Below are positions 41,401 to 52,904 of a stretch of 64,000 nt of DNA, one piece after another (the stretch's first letter is position 1; every line of letters begins with the position of its first letter). Made by a program: the position numbers and the translations under genes. Below the pieces are notes generated by a model. The model searched no databases, had not been told where the DNA came from, and worked only from the letters and a program-made list of their open reading frames with translations. The stretch comes from Phaeosaccion multiseriatum (Eukaryota; Ochrophyta, other classes): contig OZ218950.1 in NCBI GenBank assembly GCA_965112735.1, forward strand, positions 2,542,001 through 2,606,000, written 5' to 3'.

Positions 41401-44400
41401 CCAGATGGGCGATGCTCGACGATTCGATCCAACCCGGGGAAGAAACGGAAGGGTAGTGTAGGAGAAGCTTTGAGAGGAGGAGGGGAGAGAGGAGGAGAGG
41501 GAGGAGGGGAGAGAGGAGGTGAGGGAGAAGTGGAGGGAGGTGGGGAGGGAGGAGCAGGAGGAGGAGGAGGAAGAGGGTTGTTGTCCCTAGGGGTGAGCGA
41601 TCCACCCGATGCAGATGCAGCAGGTGGTGATATGGCACCCGTCCTAAGCACCACGTGGAGCCCTGGGAGCCACACAAACCTCCTCGGCCCTTCCCCTTCC
41701 CCTGCGGCCTTTCGCAAGAAGAGGAGCACGCTGCACACTCATCGAGGCACAGCGGCCAAGACAGGTTCTGCCGCTCACCTCAACCATCTGCACCCGCAGC
41801 TCGGTCGCAAGAGGAGTAGCAGGGGGATGAGGAGCGGTGGCGGTAAAAGCATCAGCGGCAGAAGTGTCAACAGCAACTTCGGCAGCAGCCACCACCCTTC
41901 GTCCGCTGCCATCCATCAGCATCGTCGGATCCATCGGAAGCGTGGCAACCTCGTTGATAAGAATTGGGGCATGCCAGAGTACCTCATTCGTTTCCTCAGC
42001 TCACTGCCCTTGACGGCCCAGGCCATGCCGTTGAAGAGTCTCAAGTGGGTGGTGAGTGCTGTGTGGTGTATCTACGACCTCAAGGACAATGCGGATGTGT
42101 TGGATCAGGTGGATGGCAACCCACGGCAGAGTATGCCGGACTTTGTCATCGAGCTCTACCTTCGACGTTGCGGCCTCAAGAAGGAGGCCGAGCTGCAGCT
42201 GTATGTGCTGGTCATGGCTGTCAAGGCACATTATCGCAAGTCAGCGCTCGTCTTTACCTTCGCTCGTATGCTGGACCTCCTACAAGAGGCTCCTGGACCC
42301 GATGGGGGGGAGGCTGTATTACCAACGGGTGCAGCTGCCAGGACGACGAACAGCACACGTCACAACACTCACCACGCCAAAGGTGGTGGACAGAGCGACG
42401 TCGTCGGCAATGGCGACGAAGAGATGGACTCAAGCAAGAAGGACAAGGACGACAAGGGGGGCGACCATGTAGGCCGAGTTGGGGGGATGGGGTTGGGTGC
42501 CGACTGGGACTTTGGGGCAGGCTGTCCTCCGCGGTATACGCCTCTGGGTACGCCATTTGTGAGTTTGTTCTTGCTGGCGAGGAGGATGCTGCTCCGTCGC
42601 ACTCGCATAGACGCGTTGCAGGTTGGGGAGTTGGCCTCGCATCAGGTGGGTGGGGAGGGATGGCAGTGGATGGGGATGGGTGAGGATGGCAGTGGGCGGG
42701 TATGGGTGAGGATGGCAGTGGATGGGCATGGGTGAGGATGGCAGTGGATGGGCATGGGTGAGGATGGCAGTGGACGGGTATGGGTGAGGATGGCAGTGGA
42801 TGGGCATGGGTGAGGACGGCAGTGGATGGGTATGGGTGAGGACGGCGGTGGACGGGTATGGGTGAGGATGGAAGTGGATGGGCATGGGTGAGGACGGCAG
42901 TGGATGGGCATGGGTGAGGACGGCAGTGGATGCGTGTGGGGTGGGGTGGGGTGGGGCAGCCAGAGCTCCTTGACTTGAACTTGCGCTCTGTCCAGGCCGT
43001 CATGTCCGTGCTTGTGCCGCTTGGCATCCACTGAATCACAGACACACCCCCAGATATACATGGAGGGAGGTGGAAAGCCGTGTACTGACTGCTTCCTTGA
43101 CGGACTCTCTCTCTCTCTCTCTGGTTCTCTCGCTCTCGCTCTCCCTCCCTCTCTCTCTCTCTCTCTCCTCTCTCTGACTCGCTCACTGGATACCTTGTCT
43201 TGATTCCTATCAGCTCCAAGGGCTGCGAAACAAAGTCGTGGCGGGCAGGGGCCCGTACGGCGGCGTCGGTAGCCAAGGCGGAGGAGGAGGAGAAGGAGGA
43301 GGGAGGGGAGGAAACAGAGACTTGCATCTCCATCAACAGATCCGGCAAGAAGCTTCAGCTAAGATTGTGGCCCGGCGACTGAAACTCAAACTCGGAGCAC
43401 TGGTGATGCTGAGGAGGAAGGAGAGGAGCGAGGCACGGAAGAAGGCGCGGCGAGAAAGGGCCGAGAGGAAAGAGAGGGCACAGAAGACAGACAAGGCAGG
43501 CAAGCACCACAACCGCGACGATGATGAGGATGATGATGAAGATGAAGGTGGAGAAACAGATGCAGCAGATGGCGACGACAACTCCGACGACCACCAGCTG
43601 GGCAAGGGCGAATTAAGTGAGCACAGGAAGGTTAGTCGCAAGCTTAGCGCCCAAGCGGCTCTGGTGGAGCTCGGGGGGGAGGCTTTCACCCTCACTGATA
43701 GCCATCACCCGCTGGACGACCACCACCTGCCCGACGGTCATCACACGCTGGACAGCATCGAGGGAGGAGCCTTTACTCTCGCTAACGACAATCTGGAACG
43801 AGGAGAGCCCTCCCCTCTCACTCACAATACTCACAATGACATCATGGGGGAACGCGAGTCCGTGTCTCTCACGGCCAGCAGCCTCCACGGCAAGTGCGAG
43901 GGCGAGGACGAGGGCGAGGACGACGAGGCCGGCACCAGGAGGAGGAGCAGTGAGGCTGCTGTTGGACAAGGGGGGGAGGAGGTGAAGGCGGAGGTGGAGC
44001 AGCAGTCGCCGGAAGTAAACTCATCGACCAAGGAGGGGGTTGGGGGGGGGGGAGTAGAGGTGAAGGTCAAGCAGCCGCCGTCCGAAGTGGAAGCGAAAGC
44101 GGAAGCGCAAGCGCTAGCGTGCTCCTCAGCGATGAACCAGGAGGAGAAGCGAGAGCAAGAGCAAGAGCAAGAGGAAGAGCAAGAGGAAGAGCAAGAGCAA
44201 GAGCAAGAGCAAGAGCAAGAGCAAGAGCAAGAGCAAGAGCAAGAGCAAGGGCAAGAGCAAGAGCAAGAGCAAGAGCAAGAGCAAGAGCAAGAGCAAGAGC
44301 AAGAGCAAGAGCAAGAGCAAGAGCAAGAGCAAGAGCACGAGCAAGAGCAAGAGCAAGAGCAAGAGCAAGAGCAAGGGCAAGAGCAAGGGCAAGGGCAAGA

Positions 44401-47400
44401 GCATAAGGAAGAGCAAGAGCAAGAGGAAGGGACAGGGAGGAGTGCCCCAGGCTCAGTGGCGAGTGGTTGTGTGATGGCCGAGATTGGACCCATCTCGTCC
44501 ATGTCGACGGAGCAACACGATGAAGAAGAAGAAGAAGAAGAAGAAGAAGAAGAAGGAGGAGAGGGAAGTACTGAGGACGGGAAAGTGGAGGCGACGACGG
44601 TGAGAGGGACTGTGGAGGGGCAGGGGCGGAGGGGAAGGGGAGGAGAGGAGGGCGAAGGGAGAGGTGGGGGAGATACGGAAAATGATAGGAGGAAGAGGAG
44701 GAAGAGGAGCAGCAGTGGTAGTAGCAGGAGCAGTAGCAGTAGTAATCGGAGTCGTAGTAGTAGCAGGGGAGCGGACAAGAATGGCAAGGGAAGACAAGAC
44801 GACAAGGAGGGTTCGCACTCAACTTGGCCTGGTGGAGTGACGGAGCCCGAGCCCGACAAGGCCTCTGCGGAGAAGGGCCAGCAGTCGAGCAAGCGGGAGG
44901 AGGAGGAGGAGGAGGAGGAGGAGGAGCAACAGCAGAGCGAGGAGAAGGATGACAACGGGAGACAAGGCGATCCTCTACAGCCTCCTCTTAGCGCGGCTGC
45001 TGCCCTCCCCGCCCCACCGGCTCCACCCTGTAGCAGCGACGTCGCCGAGAGCAGCCAAGTAGCCACAGCCGCTGCTGCCATGGCCACTCGTACTGCGACT
45101 GCCGCTCCCCCGGCAACTGCCATGGCTTCTCCGCTCACTGTCAGTGTCGGTGTCGGAGACAGTGAAGGAGGAGGCCGTGTCGTTAGAGAAACACGAAAGC
45201 ATGGCGGCATCTTCCTGCCACCTGGCAAGGGACATTCACTGAAGGTCAAGGCCAGCGGTGGAGAAGGTGGGGAAGGGCATGGAGAAGGGGGTAGGGGAGG
45301 AGGGATTCGAGGGGAAAGAGGAGGAGGAGGAGGAGGAGGAGGAGGAGGAGGAGGAGGAGGAGGAGGAGGAGGAGGAGGAGGAGGAGCAGGAGGAGGAGGA
45401 GTAGCAGGAGGAGCAGCAGGAGGAGGAGCAGGAGGAGGAGGAGGAGGAGCAGGAGGAGCAGCAGTGGGAGGAGCAGGAGGTGGGGGAGCGACTCCCCCGC
45501 CGGTGCGCCCCTCGGTCAATGCGAACGTTGTGCTCGACCTTCCATCGCACTTCTACACAGATGACAAGGTCAGGAGGGAGGGAAGGGTGTGCGTGTGTGC
45601 GTGTGCGTGTGTGTGCGTGAGTGTGCATGTGCGTGCGCGTGCGCGTGTGCGCGCTCCTTCGTATGTAAATTTCTCTTGCCCCTCGCCTCTCTCTCTCTCT
45701 CTCTCTCTCTCTTACTCCACTGAAGGTGATGCTCTACGTTGAGATATCGTCCATGGTAGACACCATGTGCACCGTGCTCTCTTGGATGCACCCCACGGGC
45801 ATCAGCAAGTGAGTACCGCACCCCCATCCCTTCCTTGTAAGCTCATTGTCTACTCTCTCTTCCGCGCTGAGGTGGGCTGTAACGCCCACTTCTGCCTGCC
45901 CATCCCTCCTCGACGATGTCGATATCGAGATCGCTCATCTCGATAACCATGTCGATATCGGATAACCATGTCGATATCGAGATCGCTCACCTCGATAACA
46001 ATGTCGATATCGAAATCGCTCCACCTCGATATCGATGTCGACATCCGGCACCCCTGCTCACCCCTGCCGGCCCGTATACCCCGTCCCCACCCCTCTGTGT
46101 GGTGTGGCTACCTCCCTCCCTCCCTTTCGTGTTCGACAGCGCCCTGCTGGCGGTGGAGAAGACAGCGGCGCAACTCACCTCGAGGGACCGTGTGACGAGC
46201 GCCGAGGGTTACCGAACCGTCATACGATCTATGGTGCGAAAGCTTCAAGGAGCGTACGAGAGTGGAGCCGGAGGTCAGTGAGTCAGTGGGGACAGGGGGC
46301 GGGGGGGGAGGGGACGTTGGGAAAGCAGGGTAGAGCAGTGAGCGGCACACTCACGCACTCACACAGAGAGAGGGCGGGAGGGAGGGAGGGAGGGAGGCGA
46401 AGAGGTAGGGAAGGAACGAAGGAACGAAGGAACGAAGGCTTAATCACTCACTTCCTCACTCAGTTACTCACTCACTCATTCAGTTAGTCACTCCGTCTCT
46501 CTATGTCTTTCTCTCTCTCTCTCTCTCTCCTCCCTCCCTCTCTCTCCTCTCTCTCCCTCTCTCCTCCCTCCCTCCCTCTCCTCCCTCTCTGTCTCTCTCC
46601 TCCCTCCCTCTCACACACGCAGGCGGCTCGGTGGAGGTTGCTCCCAAGGGGCTCGAAGATGAGCGAAGAGTGGCCATTCGACCCATTGTTGACGCCAATC
46701 GAATCTTGCAGGTCAGGGAGGGAGGGAGGATGGCAGTGGATGGCAGTGGATGCGGGAGGGGGGGACGGGGGCGAGGGAATGGGGTGAGGTCGTTTGGGAA
46801 TGCAGAGGAGCGGAAGGACTGGGGCGTGTGTGCCAGAAGGCGCTCCAACCACACCCAATTATGCCCACTCATGCCCGCTTAACGACACCCAACACTTGCC
46901 CACTGAGTAACACCCAAACATACCCACGGAATGACACCCAAACATGCCCACTGAATGACGCCCAATCGCGCCCAGGTGATCCTGGAGGCCATGTCCCAGC
47001 GTGAGCAGACGATGGAGCAGCGCCTCTTGACGCTCTTCACAGAGGGCGACGACAACGGGGATGGGGTACTCTCCTTTGATGAGTTCCATGCTATCATCAA
47101 GCGGTGAGTCTTTGCGTGTGTGCGTCATGGGGTAGTTGCAGTTGCCGTTGCAGTTACAGACAGTTACAGCTGGTGGTTGCAGTTTCACCTTCATAAAGCC
47201 CAGGACCGTAATCCAAGAAGTATGACATGTAGAACGGGGGGAAAGGGGGGCGTAGACAACTATTAGGAGCCTCCCTCCTCCTCTTTCAGTCTGAATGTCT
47301 AATGCCTTTCTCTTTTCCTGCCTATTCTGGGCTCCCTCTGTATGAACGCATACATGGGATGGGGCGGCGCATCACACAGGGCTGCACCTTCGTTCTCGGA

Positions 47401-48028
47401 GCGACTCGTGCTCAAAATGTTCCGTGAAGCCGTTACGGAAGGAAACGGAGAGAGCATCGACAAAGAGGTGAGAGGGTCCACGGTTGGCTGGTTGACACCA
47501 AGTACTGGTGGCAGGCTGGCTGGGGTCGGGTAGTTGGATGATTTAGCCAGAAGAACCGGGTGGGGGGCTGAGTGGGTGGATGCTTGGCGGACTGACTGAC
47601 TGACTGACTGACTGACTGGCTGACTGATTGGTTGACCGACTGACTGACTGGCTGCTGAAAGACCGACTGACCGACTGACGGATTGACTGCCTGACTGCCT
47701 GACTGACTGACTGACTGACTGACTGACTGACTGACTGACTGACTGACTGCCTGCCTGACTGACTGACTCACTGACTGACTGACTGACTGACTGACTGACT
47801 GACTGACTGACTGACTGACTGACTGGCTGACTGGCTGACGGGCTGACTGGCTGACTGACTTCCTTGCTTGCTACCGCTGTGATGGGTGCATACCTACATG
47901 CCCGTGCACGCACTCAGGTGTTCTGCCGAATCTGCAAGCGTCAAGGTCTGATGGATTTCGTTGACATACCTGCGCTGGAACTCCTCTGCGATGAGTGGTG
48001 TCGCAAACAGCAGCGGTGGGCGGGGTAG
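35424..48028 (+). CDS. Giant low-complexity protein with a C-terminal EF-hand, about 2,571 residues
   Basis: Fourteen exons: 35424-36275, 36651-38141, 38878-38976, 39204-39308, 39531-39725, 40306-40524, 40879-42645, 43214-45568, 45726-45808, 46140-46273, 46623-46711, 46976-47103, 47380-47467 and 47918-48028; 7,716 nt, all phases close. Family unknown to me. Ordered parts: a helical block near exon 1's end (ILSRIFQDLEDWNERAEKV); a coiled-coil stretch over exons 3-6 (ENAFLEQKLVHLDALVKEKA); a helical core in exon 7 (residues about 1345-1460; SLKWVVSAVWCIYDLKDNAD, ELQLYVLVMAVKAHYRKSAL); and a canonical EF-hand loop DDNGDGVLSFDE near residue 2488, followed by a weaker second one (EGNGESIDKE) and a Cys-containing end. 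Between them are poly-Gly, Glu-Gln and Ser/Arg tracts. Calcium sensing is inferred from the loop only. The modular layout suggests a cytoskeletal or ciliary scaffold, which is a guess. Confidence 0.7.
38189..38720. repeat. (GGGA)n array, about 130 units, in intron 2 of the EF-hand gene
   Basis: Almost perfect GGGA repeats for about 520 bp starting about 50 bp after the donor at 38142, with two early interruptions (near 38227 and 38280). The sense strand is purine, able to form G-quadruplexes or triplex DNA. Confidence 0.97.
39890..40290. repeat. Minisatellite of CCATCTACTGCCATCC units in intron 5 of the EF-hand gene
   Basis: CCATCTACTGCCATCC or close variants recur about nine times with variable CACCCCCACCTAGCTC spacers, up to the acceptor of exon 40306-40524. 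Confidence 0.9.
42655..42935. repeat. 26-bp minisatellite in intron 7 of the EF-hand gene
   Basis: About ten units built on GGATGGCAGTGGATGG plus GCATGGGTGA, beginning right after the donor at 42646. Same core motif as the intron 5 array, in the opposite orientation. Confidence 0.92.
44150..44420. repeat. (GAGCAA)n array coding for Glu-Gln repeats
   Basis: About 40 GAGCAA hexamers inside exon 8 of the EF-hand gene, in frame as alternating Glu-Gln. Occasional GGG or GAC changes show some divergence. Confidence 0.95.
45310..45475. repeat. (GGA)n and (GCA)-interrupted array coding for poly-Gly/Ala
   Basis: Gly-rich coding microsatellite in exon 8 of the EF-hand gene. Confidence 0.9.
45914..46045. 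repeat. Palindromic GTCGATATCGA repeats in intron 9 of the EF-hand gene
   Basis: GTCGATATCG or a close form appears five times within 130 bp, with ATCGCTCATCTCGATAAC-like linkers. TCGATATCGA is itself a perfect palindrome, so the block is dense in self-complementary sequence, unlike the purine-pyrimidine repeats elsewhere. Confidence 0.88.
47588..47860. repeat. (GACT)n array in intron 13 of the EF-hand gene
   Basis: Long imperfect GACT tetranucleotide run with GGCT interruptions between exons 13 and 14. Confidence 0.95.
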
Positions 48029-49284
48029 GAGCAGGAGCAAGCCCTTGCTGATACAGCAGCAGTAATTGTAGGGCAACGTCCGAAGCTTCAAGGAGCACCG
48101 GGTAGGCAACTACAAGACTGCGCACGGGGTGTGTGGCGACAAGGATGGGCCTACCAAGGGCGAACCTTGTGTGTACTCATGGGAATAATGTCAAATTTTG
48201 TTCTCTCTCTCTCTCTCTCTCTTTCTTCCAAGTCTTATGTGTTACACCCAGTATCCAGCAGTATCCTCGTCATAGTTTCAATTCCAGTCTCATTGGCGCA
48301 TTGCCGCAGCCACAACGCTCTCATCGCCAGCCAAACTTGTTGCGTTACGGAGGGACCAGCTTCTTGTTGGTACACGCACCATGGAGTATGAAACAGAAAA
48401 GAGAAGGATGTGGGCAATTACGCTGGCGATGTCCCTCATAGTAGGAGCTAGTTAGGAGCAGTCAGGAGCAAGCTGACCCACCAACCCTACTGACACCTCT
48501 ATTTCTCTGAAGTGCTCCTAAACCTCTTTCAAAAAGAGAGTTCTTCGAATGGCTGGTTTCCGTGGTAAACGTTTTTTTTTTCTTCTTTTTCCCCCTTTTG
48601 TCACCAGCGTCTTTTTCCCAAGGTGAAAGGGTTGCAATGTGAGCGAGTAGGAGGGACCATCTCTCATCAGAGGTGGATGAAAGAGGGGGATCAGAAGAAG
48701 CAGAGAGACAAAGAGAACAAACAAAAGGAAGAAAGAACGAGTAGTATATAGTAGGCGACTTGTGCGAAAACCGTCTCTTGCTTCTCTCATGCCACACGTC
48801 TCTCATTCAGATGAGGCCCGCACAGCTTTGCTCTAACCTGAGAGGTGGCTGTAACCAGAAACCATACCCCAATCATCAATGAATATTCCAATGATATGAT
48901 GTCATCGGCACTCAGCCAAAATATCATTTCCGCTCGTCGCTCTCGCAAGTCAATGGCATGGCTGAAAAAAAAAGAAATATAGCTACCTCTACGCGTCTCG
49001 TCAGCTAAAGAAGCTTGTGGTCAGCATCAGCTACAATTGTATTGACCGTGGGCCCCGTGGCCTACTACTACGTGTGGGAGGCGGGATGAATCATGCAGCC
49101 AGATCGTGTCATCGAGCGATGCCACGTTGTGGACTGGCTGGTGGACGACAACTCTAGCTAGGGACCCAGCTTTGCAGCTGGCCACGCCCGAGCCAAGGCT
49201 CGTCAACTGCCAGACCCTCAGGCTTGGTCATTCCCTCCCCTCCTCCCCCCGGCCGCAAGACCAGACCACGCACGTCTCTTCGCT
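48029..49284. other. Convergent intergenic region
   Basis: 1,256 bp between the stops of the EF-hand and GT2 genes. It contains a T-rich stretch (48570-48600) and AT-richer sequence (48840-49000). No gene is supported. Confidence 0.5.
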
Positions 49285-52122
49285 TCAGTAGTGTCCGCGC
49301 AAGAGGATGGGGTTCAGAAGGAATGGCCCACAGACGTGAAGGAGGATGTAATTGAAGACGGGGAAGGTGAGGCGGACGTCGCCCCATGGCATATCCGTGA
49401 GCCACATGGTAAGGCAGAACACAATGGTGTAGCCCGACATGAAGACGAACATGCTCTTGTAACGCTCGAAGGTGGCCCTGAGCTCGACACCAAACGAACT
49501 TCCTTTCTCTGTCTCCTTCGCCGTCGCACCCCACACCATCGGGATGTCCCAAAAGTAATTCCAGCAGGCGGTAGTGAGGTGCCACAGCATAGAGCCGAAG
49601 AAGATTGTCACGACGGGTAGGAGCTGAATCTCGCTGCACACGGCTCCGAAGATGCTCTTGCAGTGACGGGCATAGCCCATGCGGTAGCGAATGGTGCCGG
49701 AGCCCAAGCAGCCAATGCCTCCAAACAGCAGCAAGGTGGTCATGTAAATGTCGAAAGTGTTGGTCATTTGCTCCTGGAGGGCGGGTGCGAGCATGCGCAT
49801 GGCGACGTACGTACTAACCCCGACGATGGTGTAGGCCATGGCAAGGTAGGTGCCCAAGTACCCGGACATGGCCAGTTTCGACGACCAAGGCACCCCCGGG
49901 CAGGAGAGGTACCTGCGATACAGTGGGGTGATGGGGCCGTGGGTGGGCCAGTCCATGAAGCGGTTCAACAACATCTCGCAAGCACCGAAGGCGTACTTGC
50001 GAAGACGAATCACCTCGTCTGCGGCTGTCAAAGACACCCCCTCCTGGAAGCCGGGCCCGGTGTAGGTGCAGTAGCGGCCAATGTAGCCCAGCGTCTGCAG
50101 TCGTAGCGACAGGTCGAAATCCTCGCTGACATGTGCCTCGCTCCAAAACTTCCGCTCCCCGTCCTTCTTATCCACCCAACTGGCCTGCTTGACGGCGTCC
50201 CATCGCAGAAAGGCATTGTGCCCGACAAGAGGGGCGGGGTCGCCCGCCGAAACGGCCAGGGCGATGCCCACGTCGTAGATGGACTCGGTAAAGTGCCCAA
50301 TCATATCCTCCCAGTAGTTGGCGTTTGCGCGCAGAGGAGTGGTACGGCATTGCAAAAAGCCCAGGCTCGGAGTGAGCACAAACTCGCCCAACACGTTCGT
50401 GAGGCAGTCAGGAGGCACTCGTGTGTCGGAGTCCACTAGCAGGATGATGTCTCCAATGCTCACGTCTCCTCCGATGAGGGCTTCGTCGTTCCACGCCTTG
50501 CGGACCTGTGTGTGTGTGAGTGTGTGTGTGTGTGTGTGCGTGTGTGTGTGTGCGTGTGTGTGTGTGTGTGTGTGCGTGTGCGTGTGCGTGTGTGCGTGTG
50601 TGCGTGTGTGTGTGCGCGCGCGTGACACGAGCGATGGGAGACACGAGGAACAGCATGACAGGACGAAAGAGACGCCGACACGAGATGACACGAGACAGAA
50701 GGGGGCAGGGCGGCGAAAGAAAGGCAGAGAGAACTTCTTCAGATTCACTTCTTCGCGCCAAAGCCAAAGCCAGGCACGCGGCCGCACTGCAACGTGCCAC
50801 CCCTCATTTTCCTCCCGCTCCCCTCCCCTCCCGTCTCACTTCTTTCCTCTCCCCTCTCCCGTCTTCCCCCCTCCCTGCGCTCCCCTCTCCTGCCCCCTCC
50901 CCTCCCCCTTCCCCGCCCCCCCCTCTGGCTGGATCTGGGCTTCTTCCTCCATGACCCATCATCCACCCACCTTATCCGTTGCTTCGCTGAGAGTTGCGCC
51001 ATTGTCTCTCAGCCCCTGCACCTCGAGGCTGATGTTGAGCGCGTAGTTCATGTTGGAAGCCTTCTTGAAGAGACCTACCCGTGGCCTCACAGATGGGTCA
51101 GGGCGGGCGACGTAGCCAACCTCATGTTGGTGATACGCTGTAATCCGAGCTCTCCTGTCCTCCTCGCTGATGACTTGCAGGCCGTCGTCGTTGATGAAGA
51201 TGCTGGCCTGTCCTCCGGCCTTGCGATAGTGCCGAATGGCGACTTCGAGCGAGAGGATTGTGGGAAGGATGGTACTGTGCAGTCCTTCCTTGTACACGGG
51301 CATTTGGATGGTCATCTTGGGGTAGTGGAGCGGTCGGGGGGGGGCAATGGCGCTGAAGAACTGCGAGTTGGACTGCATGTGTGCCACGGGGCCCAGGATG
51401 CACACCACTTGGTTGACGGCGTACTGAACCGTAAAGAGCATGAAGAAGACAAAGACGGGGACCCACAGCACGTTGATGATTCGCAGCCAGAAGCGATCCT
51501 TGAGGGTCAGCTGTACTTGGTCGTAAATGAACAAGAACTGCGAGATGGCAATAGCAATGACGACGAGGACTTGCGTGTACATGCCTTGGTGCCTCGTCTG
51601 GCGGCGCTCAATCGCATCCGCCCGGGCCTTGTCCAGGCTCAGTGCTTGCTGCCTCCGTAAGATGAGGTCTTGCCGTCGGAGCTGGCTGGGAAGGGTGCGC
51701 TCCGCTTCCTTCTGAAAGCGACTTCGAAGCTGCTTCTCTTGGAGATATCGTTTCATCTCCGCATCAATCCTCTCCGCTGACTCCTCCTGGTCGTCTTCAC
51801 CCTCCACTTCCAAAGCCGGAGCCAAAGATGCTGCCGCCCCACCCACGTCCTTCTTTGTATGCTCCCCACCACCATCGCCACATTCCTCCTTAGTTTCCTC
51901 CCCATGGCCAGCACCACTCTCCACGCCAAACGCGCCAACACAACCACCTTCTTCCTCGGCCCCAGTTGGAGTCAGGAGCTCGCCGCGGATGTAGGGAAGC
52001 TCGGTGATGGCGGTGTCTGCGAGGACGGCTCTTGGCCCTGCCGTTTCTGCTGCTACCCGCCTCTCCTCCCCCTCGGCGGCGGTTGGGGCATCACTTGCGG
52101 AGACTGATTGAACGCTCGCCAT
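49285..52122 (-). CDS. Membrane glycosyltransferase, family GT2 (processive beta-glycosyltransferase-like), 790 residues
   Basis: Two exons: 50971-52122 and 49285-50505, phase 0 junction. The first 170 residues are cytosolic, Glu-rich then a basic coiled stretch (AEMKRYLQEKQLRSRF). Two membrane segments follow (around VLVVIAIAISQFLFIY and VLWVPVFVFFMLFTVQYAV). The catalytic GT-A domain shows TIQMPVYKEGL, SIFINDDGLQ, ILLVDSDTRVP (metal-binding DSD) and AHVSEDFDLSLRL (catalytic SED). IRLRKYAFGACEML stands where processive enzymes have QxxRW, so this is a variant of that motif. At least five membrane segments follow and the end is LRGHY. Such enzymes extend cell-wall beta-glucans, cellulose or chitin; the product cannot be read from sequence. 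The ATG at 52122 is chosen because the upstream codon in frame is GTG. Two exons only, unlike its many-exon neighbours. Confidence 0.88.
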
Positions 52123-52164
52123 TTGCTCCCCCTCTTGCTTGTGCTCTTGCCACACACCGAAAGA

Positions 52165-52592
52165 CACTTGGCTCACACCGCAAGAAGCATTTGCGCGGAA
52201 GAGTCTCAGTACAGCTTGATTCCCCTCTTAAGGAGAGAGAATCAAGGCCGAGCCTCGTCTCAGCTGCTCTACCTTTTGTTCTGACCGGTGCTCAACACTG
52301 CTGCCGTTTGGTTCACACCACAAGAACCATTTGTGCGAGAGAGCTGAGGCTCCGTAAAGCTTGACTTCCCTCTCAAAGAGGGCGAACCAAGCCCCCAAGT
52401 CGATGGGTCTGATGGCCTTGCCTTGTCTCTACTGCTCTAGCTCTGCCGTTTGGTTCCTACTCTGGGGCGGTTTCTCGCTGGAAGAGAGGGTAAAGCTTGG
52501 CAGAGCTTGGCTCCCCCCACAAAGAGAGTAAACCAAGCCACAGGGTGGAGGTGGGATGCTTTTGCCTCGTCTCTGCTGCTCTGCAAGCCTCC
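52165..52592. repeat. Three-copy ~140-bp repeat with hairpins upstream of the GT2 gene
   Basis: Units run about 52165-52305, 52306-52446 and 52447-52592. Each carries TTTGGTTC or TTGGCTC followed by CACACCRCAAGAAS (weaker in the third), then an imperfect inverted repeat that starts GCTTGRYTYCC and ends RAAYCAAG, then YCTYGTCTCWGCTGCTCT. The first begins 43 bp from the ATG, so the array covers the promoter and 5' UTR of the gene. Confidence 0.75.
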
Positions 52593-52904
52593 CTCTTTTC
52601 TCTCCCTTCCTTGTTCCTCCTCAGGCCCTCCCGATCCCGGGGGGGGATTTTACTTTACTATTACCCCCCCTCCCTCTACCCCTCGCCTCGCTCTCAGCAC
52701 ACACGCAGTTTGCAACAAGGTCTTCCTTTCCATCGCAGCCAAAGCTCACACAATATGGTGCGGTGCCCTCATTGCAAGGGACATCGGCTTCTCTATGCAT
52801 AGAGGGACACTCCCACTGATACTAGGCCCGCTGCGGCTGCACGTCATGCTTCCATTCAGATCTTTACTTTTTTTTGGCTCTGAATCGTCAAGAAGAGGTA
52901 GTAA

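Noticed and set aside
42996-43034. Short candidate exon ending the EF-hand gene early (AVMSVLVPLGIH, stop)
   Set aside because: It has a good acceptor, but the phase 0 join from 42645 to 43214 keeps the frame open for 785 more codons and links to the EF-hand exons. It could be an alternative terminal exon.
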